The notes under the pieces: generated by a model | What the model saw: only the letters and a program-made list of their open reading frames with translations | What the model was told of the DNA's origin: nothing | Databases searched by the model: none | NCBI GenBank assembly: GCA_013180625.2 | Contig: SNVD02004565.1 | Location: 620,001 to 684,000, forward strand | Length of the DNA stretch: 64,000 nucleotides | Origin: Boswellia sacra | Lineage: Eukaryota; Streptophyta; Magnoliopsida; Sapindales; Burseraceae | Reading direction: 5' to 3' | Program-made: the position numbers and the translations under genes | Shown: piece by piece, positions 24,338 through 36,200 of the stretch | Layout: the number at the start of each line of letters is the position of its first letter | Numbering within the stretch: the first letter of the stretch is position 1

Positions 24338-26238
24338 ATGGCAACATCTTCTGAATCCACAAAGGCCACCAGTACATCATCTTCTTAACACGACTTTGGT
24401 CATAACAGTAGCGATAGCTCTCAGTCATCTCAGTCTCAACAACAGTATGTATAGATCTCGATTGATCTTCCAATGAGTGAAGATGAGTCAATTCCTATGA
24501 AGCGAATGAAAGACAAAGTGAAGCCAAAGTTTAACAAGTTCCTCTCAGCAGCTGTTAAGCAAAATTTCTTGAAATATACATCAAAGAGGAAGTTGCAGAT
24601 AGAAAGGCCAGTAAAGCTAACCAACTTCAACAAGTATGGTTTGAGTGAACTTCTTGAGTCTATTTACTGGACTCGTACGGTAAACAACTTCCTACCCCCT
24701 GTTAAGTCTTTAATTCAAGAGTTTTATGCGAATATCACTGCTTCCACTGGTGACCCGAAGAGCTATCATTATCACAAAGTATATTGTAGAGGAACGTTTA
24801 TGAAATTTTTACCGAATATCATCAACACATTCTTTGATATACCAATAGGCAGTTTGCACTCTGTTGAAGAAAACTTTGATATGGCAGTTGTGGTTAAGGA
24901 ATTAACTGGTCAAGAGGATATAGTTTGGAATCCGAGAGATGACATTGATCAACAATACCTTAGAAAGAAGTATAGGGGTCTGCATAAAATTGCTCATTTT
25001 GATTGATTTCCCTCTTCACACCAGAACCAGGTTAAGGGAGATAGAATGAAATTTCTATTCTATTTGGGCACAAATAAACCCATTAATCTAGGTTTATGGA
25101 TTTATAGGATGATTGTTCAGATTACACCATATAAATCCGATTACCATTTGCTTGTATTTTCTTGTTTAATTCAAGGTATTTTACCTCAAAATGGTATTCC
25201 TATTAGCTCAAAAGAACACACTGAAATTTTGTCTGAATCCATTACAAAAGGATTTTTACACTGACTGCATCATAAAACTGATCTGCCTGTCCCTGAACTG
25301 AAACCAAGAAGAGTCTATAACAATCCAATGAACAATATGGAAGAGCAGCTTGCTTTGATCAATTCTATTTTGACTGATATAGTGTAGGATCTTAAGGACA
25401 TCAAAGCAAAGCAGTCTGTTTTAGAGGAAAAACTTGCAGGACAATCTGTTGCAGCAGAAAAATCACAACCTATGGAAACTGAAGATGTGGTACATGAGTA
25501 GTCTACTGAGCAAATGCCAGAGACTGATGAGTAAATGGCTGTAGAGGATCAAGATGAACAACCTGCTGTTGAGACAAACATGACAGCAGGAAAGAAGATG
25601 AAGAAAAAGAAATCCAAGAAGAAAACTAATGAGATCGATTTAAAGGGCAAGAAAAAGGTTAAATTTGTGAAGAAAAAGTTTGAAAGAAGAAGAAGAAAAT
25701 TGAAACAGCAGTCCCAAAACTGAAGGATGAGTCCTTGTCCGATGAACCAACTCAAGTCGAATCTGAAATGACATTGCCTTCACCACCTACTGAAGCAGAA
25801 CCAGACATTGTACCAATCCCTGAAGCAGAGCAACATGTGTCTCCACCTCCATCACAGTCACCTCCATATGTAGCAGAAACCACACCAAGTGCAGAACACA
25901 CATAGGAACCCATTCCTAAAGCCGACACAGTAGAACCAGCCATAGCAATCCCACATCAGCTTGCTGCAGAATCATTGGTGACTCTACAACAACCTATTAT
26001 TGAGTTGCAACCAACAAAAACCAGTGTTGATAGACTTGATAAGAAAATACGCAAGATTGTGGTAGAGGTCACTACCACTTCATCAAATAAAACTAAAGCA
26101 CGACCCACTCCTATGGCTTTTGAACAGCCTACACCCACCACTACTGGGAAAAGGTTCAAAGTAAAGGTTGGAAGATTCAAGAAGCGACCTAACAGTTCCT
26201 CTTCTCCTCTTGTTCGCAAGTTTCCCCATCTTCTTTAA
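24338..26238 (+). pseudogene. Third ORF of the older Copia element ('putative plant transposon protein' type), broken
   Basis: Homologous start MATSSES at 24338. An open conserved core at 24473-25006 (KVKPKFNKFLS, SELLESIYWTRTVNNFLPP, NIINTFFDIP) matches the ORF in the nested element. A TGA near 25004 replaces a Trp codon present in the nested copy; the same frame continues at 25046-25264 and 25535-25723. A frameshift near 25680-25750 moves the rest into another frame, ending at a basic tail (KRFKVKVGRFKKRPN). A Lys-rich segment lies near 25590-25720. Its function is unknown. Conservation of the same layout in two diverged elements argues that it was once a real gene of this family. Confidence 0.78.
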
Positions 26239-26810
26239 ATTTTTTGGAACTTGTTCTGAAATCAAGAGGGAGATTGGTAGTAGTAGTTTCTGATAACTCT
26301 CTATTTTGTTTGATAACTCATTTTTTTGTTTGTTTTTGATATTTTTGTTTTGTTTTGTTTTTTTTTTTTTTTTTTTTGCTTCTCCTTCACTTCAAAGGTA
26401 GTAAGGGGGAGTGAGGAGCCTTTACCTATGCATTAGAACTTTTTTATGTCTTGTGTTTTTTAACTTATTACTTTGCAAGATCTACTTAACTGTGTTTTGT
26501 GTTATTATTTGCATATTTTATTTGATTGATGTTTTTTCACATTTTTATTATTTGCTCTGATCATGATTTGGTTCAATTGTTGTTTGACAAGATTGCCAAA
26601 TTCACTTTGTTTTGTTTTGCAAGAAATACACATTCAGAACATCTTTCTGTTATGTGATTTGTAACTACACAATTGTTATTTATTTAAGTGCGATATTTTC
26701 TATTTGATCGATCATAATTGCTTGTAGTTAATTTGGACTAATCTTTGTGTGGTCTTCGTTGATCAGAAACAGTTTGGTGCTTTCATCACAATTGCTAAAA
26801 TGGGGGAGAT
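26239..26810 (+). other. 3' non-coding part and polypurine tract of the older Copia element
   Basis: T-rich non-coding sequence with a poly-T run near 26358-26377. The polypurine tract TGGGGGAGAT at 26801-26810 abuts the LTR. Confidence 0.75.
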
Positions 26811-27666
26811 TGTTGGTGTCAACGTATGACACTCTTGCATGTGCCATGCACATGATTTTGGACCAACTTGTGATTAAATTAAAATATTATATTGTTTCTT
26901 ATTTTACTGTTTTTAGAAGTATAATTTAGGAAGTATTTGACTCATAACGAATATCTCTTTAGATTAGGATATTATTTGATGTACCCTAGTTAAAATAGGA
27001 GTATATTTATTTGTGTCATATTTCATTTAGGAGATACTTATATCACTTCCTATTGCATTAGTTTTTATCCTAATTTGAGTTTGATTAAGATTTTTAAAAG
27101 ATTACATTCAAGCATCCCACTATATATATATATAATGTTATGTTTACGTAACATATGGGTGTTGATGGTGTGTATGTCACGAGATTCCAATAATTAAGAG
27201 AATAGCTTCAACACAAATTGGAATGCTTCATTGATTTATTTTATAAGTGTATTATTCATATATGAGAGGTTTCAATCGTGCATGAATTTTGATTAAGTCT
27301 GTCTGAGTTAATAGACACTTGAGAGAACTTGCGAGTTAAGTGTTTATGTAATTTAGTGTCAGACATCGTGGTTATGTTTTATTTAACAGTGTGTTGTTAA
27401 GTTATCAGCGACAGAGAGTAAGCAGTGTCACTAAAGTTTAAGATCTTGGAGAGATTTTGTTTTACAAAGATTAGGTCAAAGTGTGAGAGTGAGTCAGCAC
27501 TGTAAACGATCCTAAAGATTGTACAAACAAGAAGTTAGTGAATTATAGCTCCAAAACTGTCCGTGGATGTAAGTTTTGTAACCGAACCACGTAAAATCCT
27601 CCTGTGCCATTTTATTGTACAGTTTACTGTTATATTACTCATAACTTCATACTTCCAAAACTAACA
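26811..27666 (+). repeat. 3' LTR of the older Copia element
   Basis: 856 bp, starting TGTTGGTGTCAACG and ending CTAACA, same family as the 905-bp LTRs but more diverged and shorter. A TATATATATATA box lies near 27121-27134. Copy B of the duplicated block starts at the very next base. Confidence 0.9.
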
Positions 27667-27671
27667 GATTC

Positions 27672-30159
27672 AAATATTTCAAAATTAATGTATTAATCTT
27701 TATATTTAATATTAGTGACTTCAGTTTTAGAAATGTTAATATTAGTTTCTCCTAAAAATTATAAAATTAAAGTGTTGGTTTTTAAGAAAATTAAATCTAA
27801 ATTAGTTAACTTAGACCTTAACCTTGAAAAGTATATTAAATTAAGTAAATATTTATTTGTTAAAACTGATAATAGGCTTATTGTTTTTTTGGTCTGAAGT
27901 CTAAATTTAAATTATTCTCAGACTTCGAATCTCTCTGTGATTTTTTTTCTTTCACTTGTAGTAGTGCTAAACTGATAACTTTTATACAACCCAAATTTTA
28001 CAATCTCGTGTGACAATCAAACATACCAAAAATTCACGAGAAAGAAAAAAATAAAAAGAATGATAGAATTTATATCTCTAATAAGATTTTGACATGTAAA
28101 CTGTCATATCAAGTTGTAGTATTTAGATTTTATGAAAGTTATAAGTCTAGCATTACTGTTTTTTTTTTATTTAAGACTTAATATAAGACATTTTCACCTG
28201 AATAAAAAAAGTTAAAAATTTTAGCCTTAATCTGAATGCAAATATATGAATCATCCATTACTTCTCAAATCCTCTTAAATGCTCTTACACAATTCATTTA
28301 TGACCGATTTGTAAATAACCTAATATTTTAATTTGGATTATTATATATTTCTAATTTTATAGTTTGATTCTCTACAAATTTTTAAAATTATTTTGTGGTC
28401 ATGTAACTTATTTATATATCAAATTCTTTATGAAAAAAAAAAACTTGTTTACCCAGTTATACACATTAAATAAATTAAATTCATAATAAATATTAGTATG
28501 AAAATATTTTTACTATGTCTATGTGAAATAAAATCACAAGTGAAAATAAAATATATAAATAAGGATATGTGTAAAATTATTGGTTTTCGGATATTCAAAT
28601 CCCGATATTAAAATAAAGAACAAACATATCATTCAGATTTTTATAGTGAGACCTATTCATATTTAAAAAAAAAAAAAAAAGTCGATTCATAAGTTCTTTC
28701 TTTTGTAGGTTTTCTTTTTGGGTATGATAATTAATATGTGCTAAATTTACCATAAAAATAATTTCCTAATTCTGTATTGTTTCTACTAAATACATAATAA
28801 TAAGCCGATGTAAGAAGCGACCTGAAGTCAATTACCATGAGATAGAACAAATTTATCGCAAAAGAAAATTTATCAGTTAAGGATGTTAACATGCATCTGA
28901 AATCATGAGATATTCTTTCCTGTCCTTATCCTAATTAATAGTGAAGATGTTGCGAAATACCAGTTGGATTCCTTTCCATTACAATTTACTTTCTTTTCTG
29001 TGTGTTTGTAGTAATTGCACAGTCCAGCCAATAAAAAATCCCTCAGGTAGAAGCTCATTTTATAATTATTATATAAGAGGTGATACCAACTTTTCATGAG
29101 GCCATGTTACCAAATTTGATTTTAAGGTGGCCTCAACTAGCAATCTAGATTGAGCTATAGAGATAATACATAGACTTGAAAATTTGTTAACAACACCCAA
29201 AATAATTACTCTTAATTACAGTTTAATTAAGCTCAATATTAGTCATGTTCATAGAATCATAGTTATCTGATACATATGCATTAATAAATTAATCATATAC
29301 ACTTGAGAATTAATAGCGGGAACGAAAAATGATGCGATAGCTAGCGAAGTATCAGATTTCTGATTTAATTTCTTTTTGCATATTTAGTCTTTGGATTCTA
29401 ATCCAAAGATTGTACTAACCTGGCCAGCTATAATACATAATCGAATCGGGTCATGAATATATACTATAGTTTCCACGATCACGGCAATATATATATAATT
29501 CAAGAATAATAATAATATATATGATCCCACCCTTTTTGTTTGTATTTTTTATTTGACATCAAATTAGTGTGATAGTTGTGCGAAAAATCAAACGATAAGA
29601 TCATTTAGTTGTGTTCAATTTAAAATAAATTAGTCAAGGAGTCATTGCATATATGTATCTTATTTCAAGTCTAAAAATCCTTACTAGAGGGAAATTAATT
29701 TTTTCAATTACGTAACATGCACTTAATTAACGAGTAGATGGTTAACTGTCAGCTAGCTCGTGCTAGTTATTCTTTGAATGATGTTATCAACAACTTATAT
29801 CTAATGTAATATTGGAAAATTATGAACCAACTATTCAATACATGATGGGAATTGAATAGAGCTCAGTGTTTGCGTATACTCCATTGTTTTTCCTCTTAAA
29901 ACAAGGCTGCCAAACCCTTGGTTATGCCATATTCATGTCCTGCCCAAAATCTGGCTCGTTGGCTCATCATTAACCAGACCTTGTCTCGTTTCATATGCAG
30001 CCTCCAATTCAATTTCTTTGTCTTCACATCACTTATCCAACTCTATATAATCTTCACAAACATCACCATTTTCAAGAGCTGCCTCTTTCTCTTTAGTAAA
30101 TAAATAATAGTTAAAGAGTATAGTTAGCTAGGCTTAGCTCTTAGTAAACACAACCTGCC
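27672..30159. other. Intergenic and 5' region of GPAT copy B
   Basis: Non-coding counterpart of 2656-5304. It keeps the TATATAA box at 30044-30050 but lacks three segments of about 50, 100 and 33 bp present in the copy A promoter. No gene seen. Confidence 0.7.
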
Positions 30160-32367
30160 ATGGCCATCAATGCATTTCCAACCATTGACAAGTGCGCATC
30201 AATAGGTCGAGAGAAGCACACTGTGGTCGCTGATTTGGATGGAACTTTGCTTCGAGGCCGCAGCTCGTTCCCTTACTTTGCTCTAATTGCATATGAAGTT
30301 GGTGGGGTTTTGAGGCTCCTTTTCTTGCTTTTAGCCTCACCAATCGCGGGACTTTTGTATTACTTTGTCTCCGAATCCGCAGGGATCCAAGTTCTTATTT
30401 TTGCTACATTTGTTGGAATGAAAGTGTCCGATATTGAGTCTGTGGCACGAGCTGTGCTGCCAAAATTTTACTCCAGTGATCTCCACCCTGAGTCCTGGCG
30501 CGTGTTCTCTTCCTGCGGGAAACGGTGCGTTCTCACGGCGAATCCGAGGATCATGGTGGAAGCATTTCTGAAAGACTTCTTGGGAGCTCACATGGTTATT
30601 GGCACGGAGATTGAAAGTTATGGAGGAAGAGCAACTGGGTTTGTCCGTCGTCCGGGAGTGCTTTTCGGGAAGAAGAAGGCTGATGGGCTTCAGAAGGCAT
30701 TCGGAGAGGCGCAACCAGAGATTGGCCTCGGTGATAGGCATACGGATATTCCCTTCATGGCCATGTGCAAGGTTAGTGATCATGCAACTTCGAATGAAAT
30801 TTAAGTAGCTAGTCAACATAAAATTATATGTATAGAGACAAACGAAAGGTAGCTAGGTTATTAATAAAATTATTTAAGACCTAAAATACATACAATCACA
30901 ACCAAAATATATACATGTCAAGTAATCAAAACACTTGTACCTTTTGATTAGAGTTTAAAAAAAAAAAATATGAATGATTGTGCATATATCATTTATGGAT
31001 AAAAAAAAATGGTGTCACACTCACCTAACTATTTCGCTATAGGAACTTAGAGAGACCCCTAATTTTGGTTAAAGTACTTTACTCCCAACTTTGCATTTAG
31101 TAACATTCAGGCACCCAATTTCAAACAAGCATTGAAAAACTGCAACTCTACAAGTGCATTATTAGCTTTATTGATATTTCCAATATTATTTAAATATCCC
31201 TTATTTAAATAATACAAAGTTTGGAGTAAAATACTTTGATCAAAATTAGGGGTCCCATGTTTGTTCCCCTTTCTTCATGCTATCATCTTTGACAAAATTA
31301 TTAGTGTCAAACAATAATTAAAGTGTTCCTACAAGCAACAAACAAATCGTTTCGCACTGATCTTTTTATAATTATAATTAAACCACTTGTTCTCATCATA
31401 TATATTATTTTTTTATCTTTTTAATTTGTAAAATTAACTTAATAGCAACTCCTTGAAAACACAGCAGGGTTACATTGTACTGCCCAATCCAGAAGTTAGG
31501 GCAGTAGCAAGGGAGAAGCTCCCAAAACCAATCATCTTCCATGACGGCAGGCTCGTCCAAAAGCCAACACCGCTTATGGCGTTGCTCATCATTCTCTGGA
31601 TCCCCATAGGCTTCTTGTTAGCCTGCTTGCGTATCGCCGGCGGGGCTCTCCTCCCCATGCCAACGGTCTACTACGCCTCCTGGGCACTTGGCGTTCGTGT
31701 CACCATCAAAGGCACCCCACCTCCCCCTGCCAAGAAATCAGCTAATCAATCTGGCGTTCTCTTTGTTTGCTCTCACAGAACTTTATTGAACCCAATCTTC
31801 CTATCCACTGCTCTCGGCCGTCCAATCCCTGCAGTGACCTATTCAGTCTCTCGACTCTCAGAAGTCATCTCTCCCATCAAAACTGTTAGACTTAGCAGAG
31901 ACCGAGACAGGGATGCATCAATGATAAAGAAGCTACTCGAAGAAGGTGACCTTGCCATATGTCCCAAGGGAACTACTTGTAGGGAACCATTTCTTCTGAG
32001 GTTCTCTGCATTGTTTGCTGAACTAACCGACGAGCTCGTGCCAGTAGCTATGGTGAATCGTATGAGTATGTTTCATGGAACCACCGCGAGGGGATGGAAA
32101 GGGATGGACCCGTTTTACTTCTTCATGAACCCTAGCCCGGCTTATGAAGTAACGTTCCTCAACAAGTTGCCACGGGAGCTAACGTGCGGTGCAGGAAAGT
32201 CTAGCCATGAAGTAGCAAATTACATACAAAGAGTGATTGCTGCAACTCTTTCGTACGAATGCACAAACTTTACCAGGAAAGACAAGTACAAGGCACTTGC
32301 TGGGAACGATGGAACCGTGCAGGTTGGGAAACCTTTGGTCCAACCCAACAAAGTAATGGGATGCTAG
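30160..32367 (+). CDS. Glycerol-3-phosphate acyltransferase family, copy B, acyltransferase motifs substituted
   Basis: Exons 30160-30771 and 31465-32367 (693-bp intron), 504 codons, open throughout and nearly identical to the copy at 5305-7228. HAD motifs are kept ([13 protein letters not shown]). Both PlsC signatures are altered by G-to-A changes: HX4D becomes HRTLLN (Asp313 to Asn, codon 31789-31791) and PEGT becomes PKGT (Glu372 to Lys, codon 31966-31968). The conserved Glu of the EGY stretch at the start of exon 2 is Gln. The HX4D Asp pairs with the catalytic His and the EGT segment helps bind glycerol-3-phosphate in this family, so acyltransferase activity is predicted to be lost. The phosphatase half could still work. 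The acceptor reads CAGCAG, so one codon may be optionally skipped. Confidence 0.85.
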
Positions 32368-33283
32368 TTTGCTAATTTTTCTTTTCCAAAACTAAGTACC
32401 TCCATGCTAGTTTTTTAATTAATAAGGAATATGTTAAAAATGTACCAATTTCGAGAACCTACAAGCAGATCAGGTGTCATGGAAGATACTACTTTTGGAA
32501 ACAGTAATTGTCACGGCTTCATTGCTTCTTTTTTTTTTTTTTCATTGGTCTTTCTATTTCATGATTAAGGCAAAGCATCTCATGTTTAAGGTTAAATGCT
32601 ACAAATATTGAAATATCCACATTTTTTAAGCAGATAACATTCTTCTACAGGAGAAACGATTTATTTTTGCTTAATTTTAAAGAGGCAAATGACTATTTTG
32701 TTCAGATAATTATGCTCCTAATTTTCTGATTACAAATTGTTTAGTGATTATAAATATGTAATCTAATGGGCTATGGAGTATTTGAAAATTGTTGATACAA
32801 AAGAAATCCTTTGCATAAAGTGTATCTAAGTATGGAAAACTAAAACTCTTCAAATTAATCTTACATCAAATATATATAATAATTAATACCATGTTATGAT
32901 CATGATTATATTTAATTTTAATTAATTTTTATAATTGATTAATTCAAAGTTATTATTATTATTATTATTTCATAAGAATGTTGCTATTAACTTTACGTGG
33001 CAAGTGTGAGGGTCGACAGAGCACGGTGAAAAGTGCAAGTGTGTTTGAATTTAGATGATAATCAACCTTAACTAAACAAACTCAGCGAGTCATACGTTGT
33101 TGCCATTGGCGACTAGAGCAAATCACCCCGCCTCTCTCTCCATAGTCCATCCATCTTCTTCTTTCTTTGTTTAATTTTCTGTAAATTAATTTACATTTCT
33201 TTTCGATTGATATCCTTTGTTTCTCCATTGTGTAGTTAATCAAAGGAAGAAGAACGTAACACAGTATTTCACGTATATAGACA
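32368..33283. other. GPAT copy B 3' region and EXO84 promoter/5' UTR
   Basis: Contains GPAT 3' UTR and the EXO84 5' region. About 200 bp here (near 32910-33122) are missing from copy A, including an ATT microsatellite near 32950-32970. The stretch before the ATG is pyrimidine-rich (CTCTCTCTCC, TTCTTCTTTCTTTG). Confidence 0.65.
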
Positions 33284-36200
33284 ATGGCATCTTCATCAAG
33301 AGCGTCAATTTCGTCAAGTATAGGAGACTCGGCTGAGCTGGAAGGCAATCTGACTCTTAGCGATCGCTTAAAGGCTTTCAAGAGCTCTAACTTTGATCCT
33401 GATGCCTATGTCACTTCCAAATGCCAGCACATGAATGAGAAGGTTTCTCCTAATTGAATTTGTTACATATATGCATATATACATTGTCAATACTGTGTGT
33501 TCTGACTTGTATGAATCGGAGCTTTAAAAATGCACGAGGTTAAACCCTTTTTGTATTGCGCTATGCTGACAGGAAATAAGGCATTTGTGCGCTTACCTTG
33601 TTGAATTGAAGAGGGCTTCTGCTGAGGAAATGCGTAGATGTGTTTATGCTAATTATTCGGCTTTCATACGGTGAGCAAATCTCATCAGCTTATATGTTGA
33701 GTGACTTAATTCCTTGCTTAATGCTTGTTAATTGGCTTTTGCTTTTTACGTGTAAACTCTTGAAATAGCCGAATAACCTGATCATGGTGCATTATAATTC
33801 GACACACGACATTGTTATATATATATTTGAAAATGAATTAAAAAATGTAAGGGGTCAGAAATATTTTAATATTGGTAGAAATTATTAATAAAATTTGCTG
33901 ACTTTATGAGACTCTTAACGAAATTACATCTTATAAGTACTTCCAGTGTCATCTTAATTTTTGATGAAAACCATTTACGGATTTGATACTTGAATTTGTC
34001 AACGTTATCACTATACAGTAACTAAGCAATATAATAGAGCTTGCAATATGCCCTTTTATCAGCTTGTCAAGAATGCTATACAAAGGTCTCACGATCGTAA
34101 GTTATGCTCTATATATAAATATATAATGCTTACATTTGCAGCACATCAAAGGAGATTTCAGTTCTTGAGGGTCAGCTCCTTTCCATGAGAAATCTCTTAT
34201 CTACTCAATCAGCTGTAGTTCATGGTCTATCGGAAGGCGTCAAACTTGAATCCTTGTCCGCCGCTTTTGGAGACGCAATGGATGAAGATATATTAAGCAT
34301 TGACAGTGAGGGGCTTTCAAATTTGGAAAATTGGTTAGTAGAATATCTAGACACTCTTGAAGTTCTGTTGGCCGAACGGAGAGTAGATGAAGCTTTGGCT
34401 GCATTGGATGAAGGACAAAGAATAGTGAAAGAAGCTAAAAGCAGGCGTACAATGAGCCCAACCGCATTTTTTACACTGCAGGCCGCCATCTCGGAGCAGA
34501 GGCAAAAGCTAGCTGATCAACTTGCAGAGGCTACTAACCAACCTTCTACTCGCGGTGTAGAGCTTCGAACGGCTGTTTCAGCTCTGAAGAAACTTGGAGA
34601 TGGCCCACGTGCCCATACTTTGCTACTCAATTCTCACCGCCAGAAGTTGCAACGCTACATGCAGAGTATTCGCCAATCAAGTACTCTGAGTGGAGGAGCA
34701 TTAACTGCTACACTTTCACAGCTTGTTTTCTCAACCATTGGACAAGCCGCAAGAGATTCCTTAGCAGTTTTTGGAGAGGAGCCTGCATATTCTTCTGAGC
34801 TTGTCACCTGGGCAGTCAAAGAGACTGACGCATTTGCTCTTCTCCTCGAGAGACATATTCTAGCCTCATCAGCAGCTTCAGGGGTTCTGAGAGTTGTCAC
34901 TGAAAGCGTTCAGATATGCTTGGGACACTGCTCTTTGTTAGAAGCTGGCGGACTCGCCCTCTCTCCTGTCTTATTGAGACACTTTAGACCCTGTGTTGAG
35001 CAGGGATTGACAGCTTACTTGAAAAGAATTGAACAAAGCAGTGCCGCACAAGCCGCTGCAGACGACTGGTTGCTCGTTTATCCGTCAGCCATTGGACGTC
35101 CTTCATCTTCTACTGCGTCTCTCAATAGCACAGTTGCCTCGCAGCCCATGCTTTCAAGCAGTGGTCACAGATTCAATTCACTTGTTCAGGTAATTACTTT
35201 TTGTCCTCAGAATTTCTTTCTCATGGAATCAGTATATCGATATTGACTTGATCAGAGATCTTGGAACTTGAATAAGTTTGGCAGCAATTACGAAATCTTG
35301 GCGATCTTCTCCATCTAATGATTTGGGACTCCACTTTGAAATCATCCAACCTGCACCGAACCCTGAGTATATGCTTCAATAGGAATCACAGAAGAGTAAA
35401 GTGATAAAATAGAAACTTCTACATTACATAGTCCATCTTAGGGATTCAAGACTTACTGGTTAAGTGACTTTTGCATCGGATGCTTCCAAAATTAGTACCA
35501 TTTGATTAGTTGAATTTAATAATGGGCTATTGATGACATTCCAACCTTCCTTCTGTCTCCTTTCGGAACCTATTCGAAAGAGAGTGCAATACTTTTTCTT
35601 TTTGACCGTGAGGATCTGAATGCCCCACATTCAAGCCCATGTTGCCTTATTTAAAGTCTCTCTGTTGTTAGAAATGTTATTTGCCATTTTTCTCTTAGCC
35701 AGCAGCAGTGCTCTATATATGCTCGAATTAGAAGCTTATTTGGCTTCCTTGTCTAATCCGTCTCCTGGATTCAGGAATTACTGGAGGATATTGCGCCACT
35801 TGAAAACCTTCAGCTAAATGGTCCAGCATTGGAAGGAGTTTTACAAGCATTCAACTCTTATGTCAATCTGTTGATAAATGCACTGCCAGGTTCAACGGAG
35901 CATGAAGAGAACTTGGAAGGTTCTTTTCATAAAATTGTACGAGTGGCAGAGACTGAAAGCCAACAAATGGCTTTACTAGCTAATGCATCACTTTTAGCAG
36001 ATGAGCTGCTACCCCGTTCAGCAATGAAGCTTTTGCCACCGAGCCAGAATAAAATGGATACGACTCCAAGAAAAGCTTCAGACAGGCAGAACCGTTTTCC
36101 AGAGCAAAGGGAGTGGAAGAAGAGGCTTCAACGGTTTGTTGATCGGTTGCGAGATAGCTTCTGCAGACATCATGCCCTTGAACTCATCTTCACTGATGAA

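Larger units (their letters stand above)
11485..27666 (+). mobile_element. Older Sirevirus-like Ty1/Copia retrotransposon, 5'-truncated, split by a nested insertion
   Basis: Two plus-strand pieces, 11485-12995 and 23026-27666, that join when the insert at 12996-23025 is removed. Contents in order: end of integrase and linker, reverse transcriptase, RNase H, a non-coding spacer, a third ORF, polypurine tract and 3' LTR. The 5' LTR, gag, protease and most of integrase are missing because the left end is the breakpoint of the duplicated block. Many stops and frameshifts; inactive. Confidence 0.9.
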
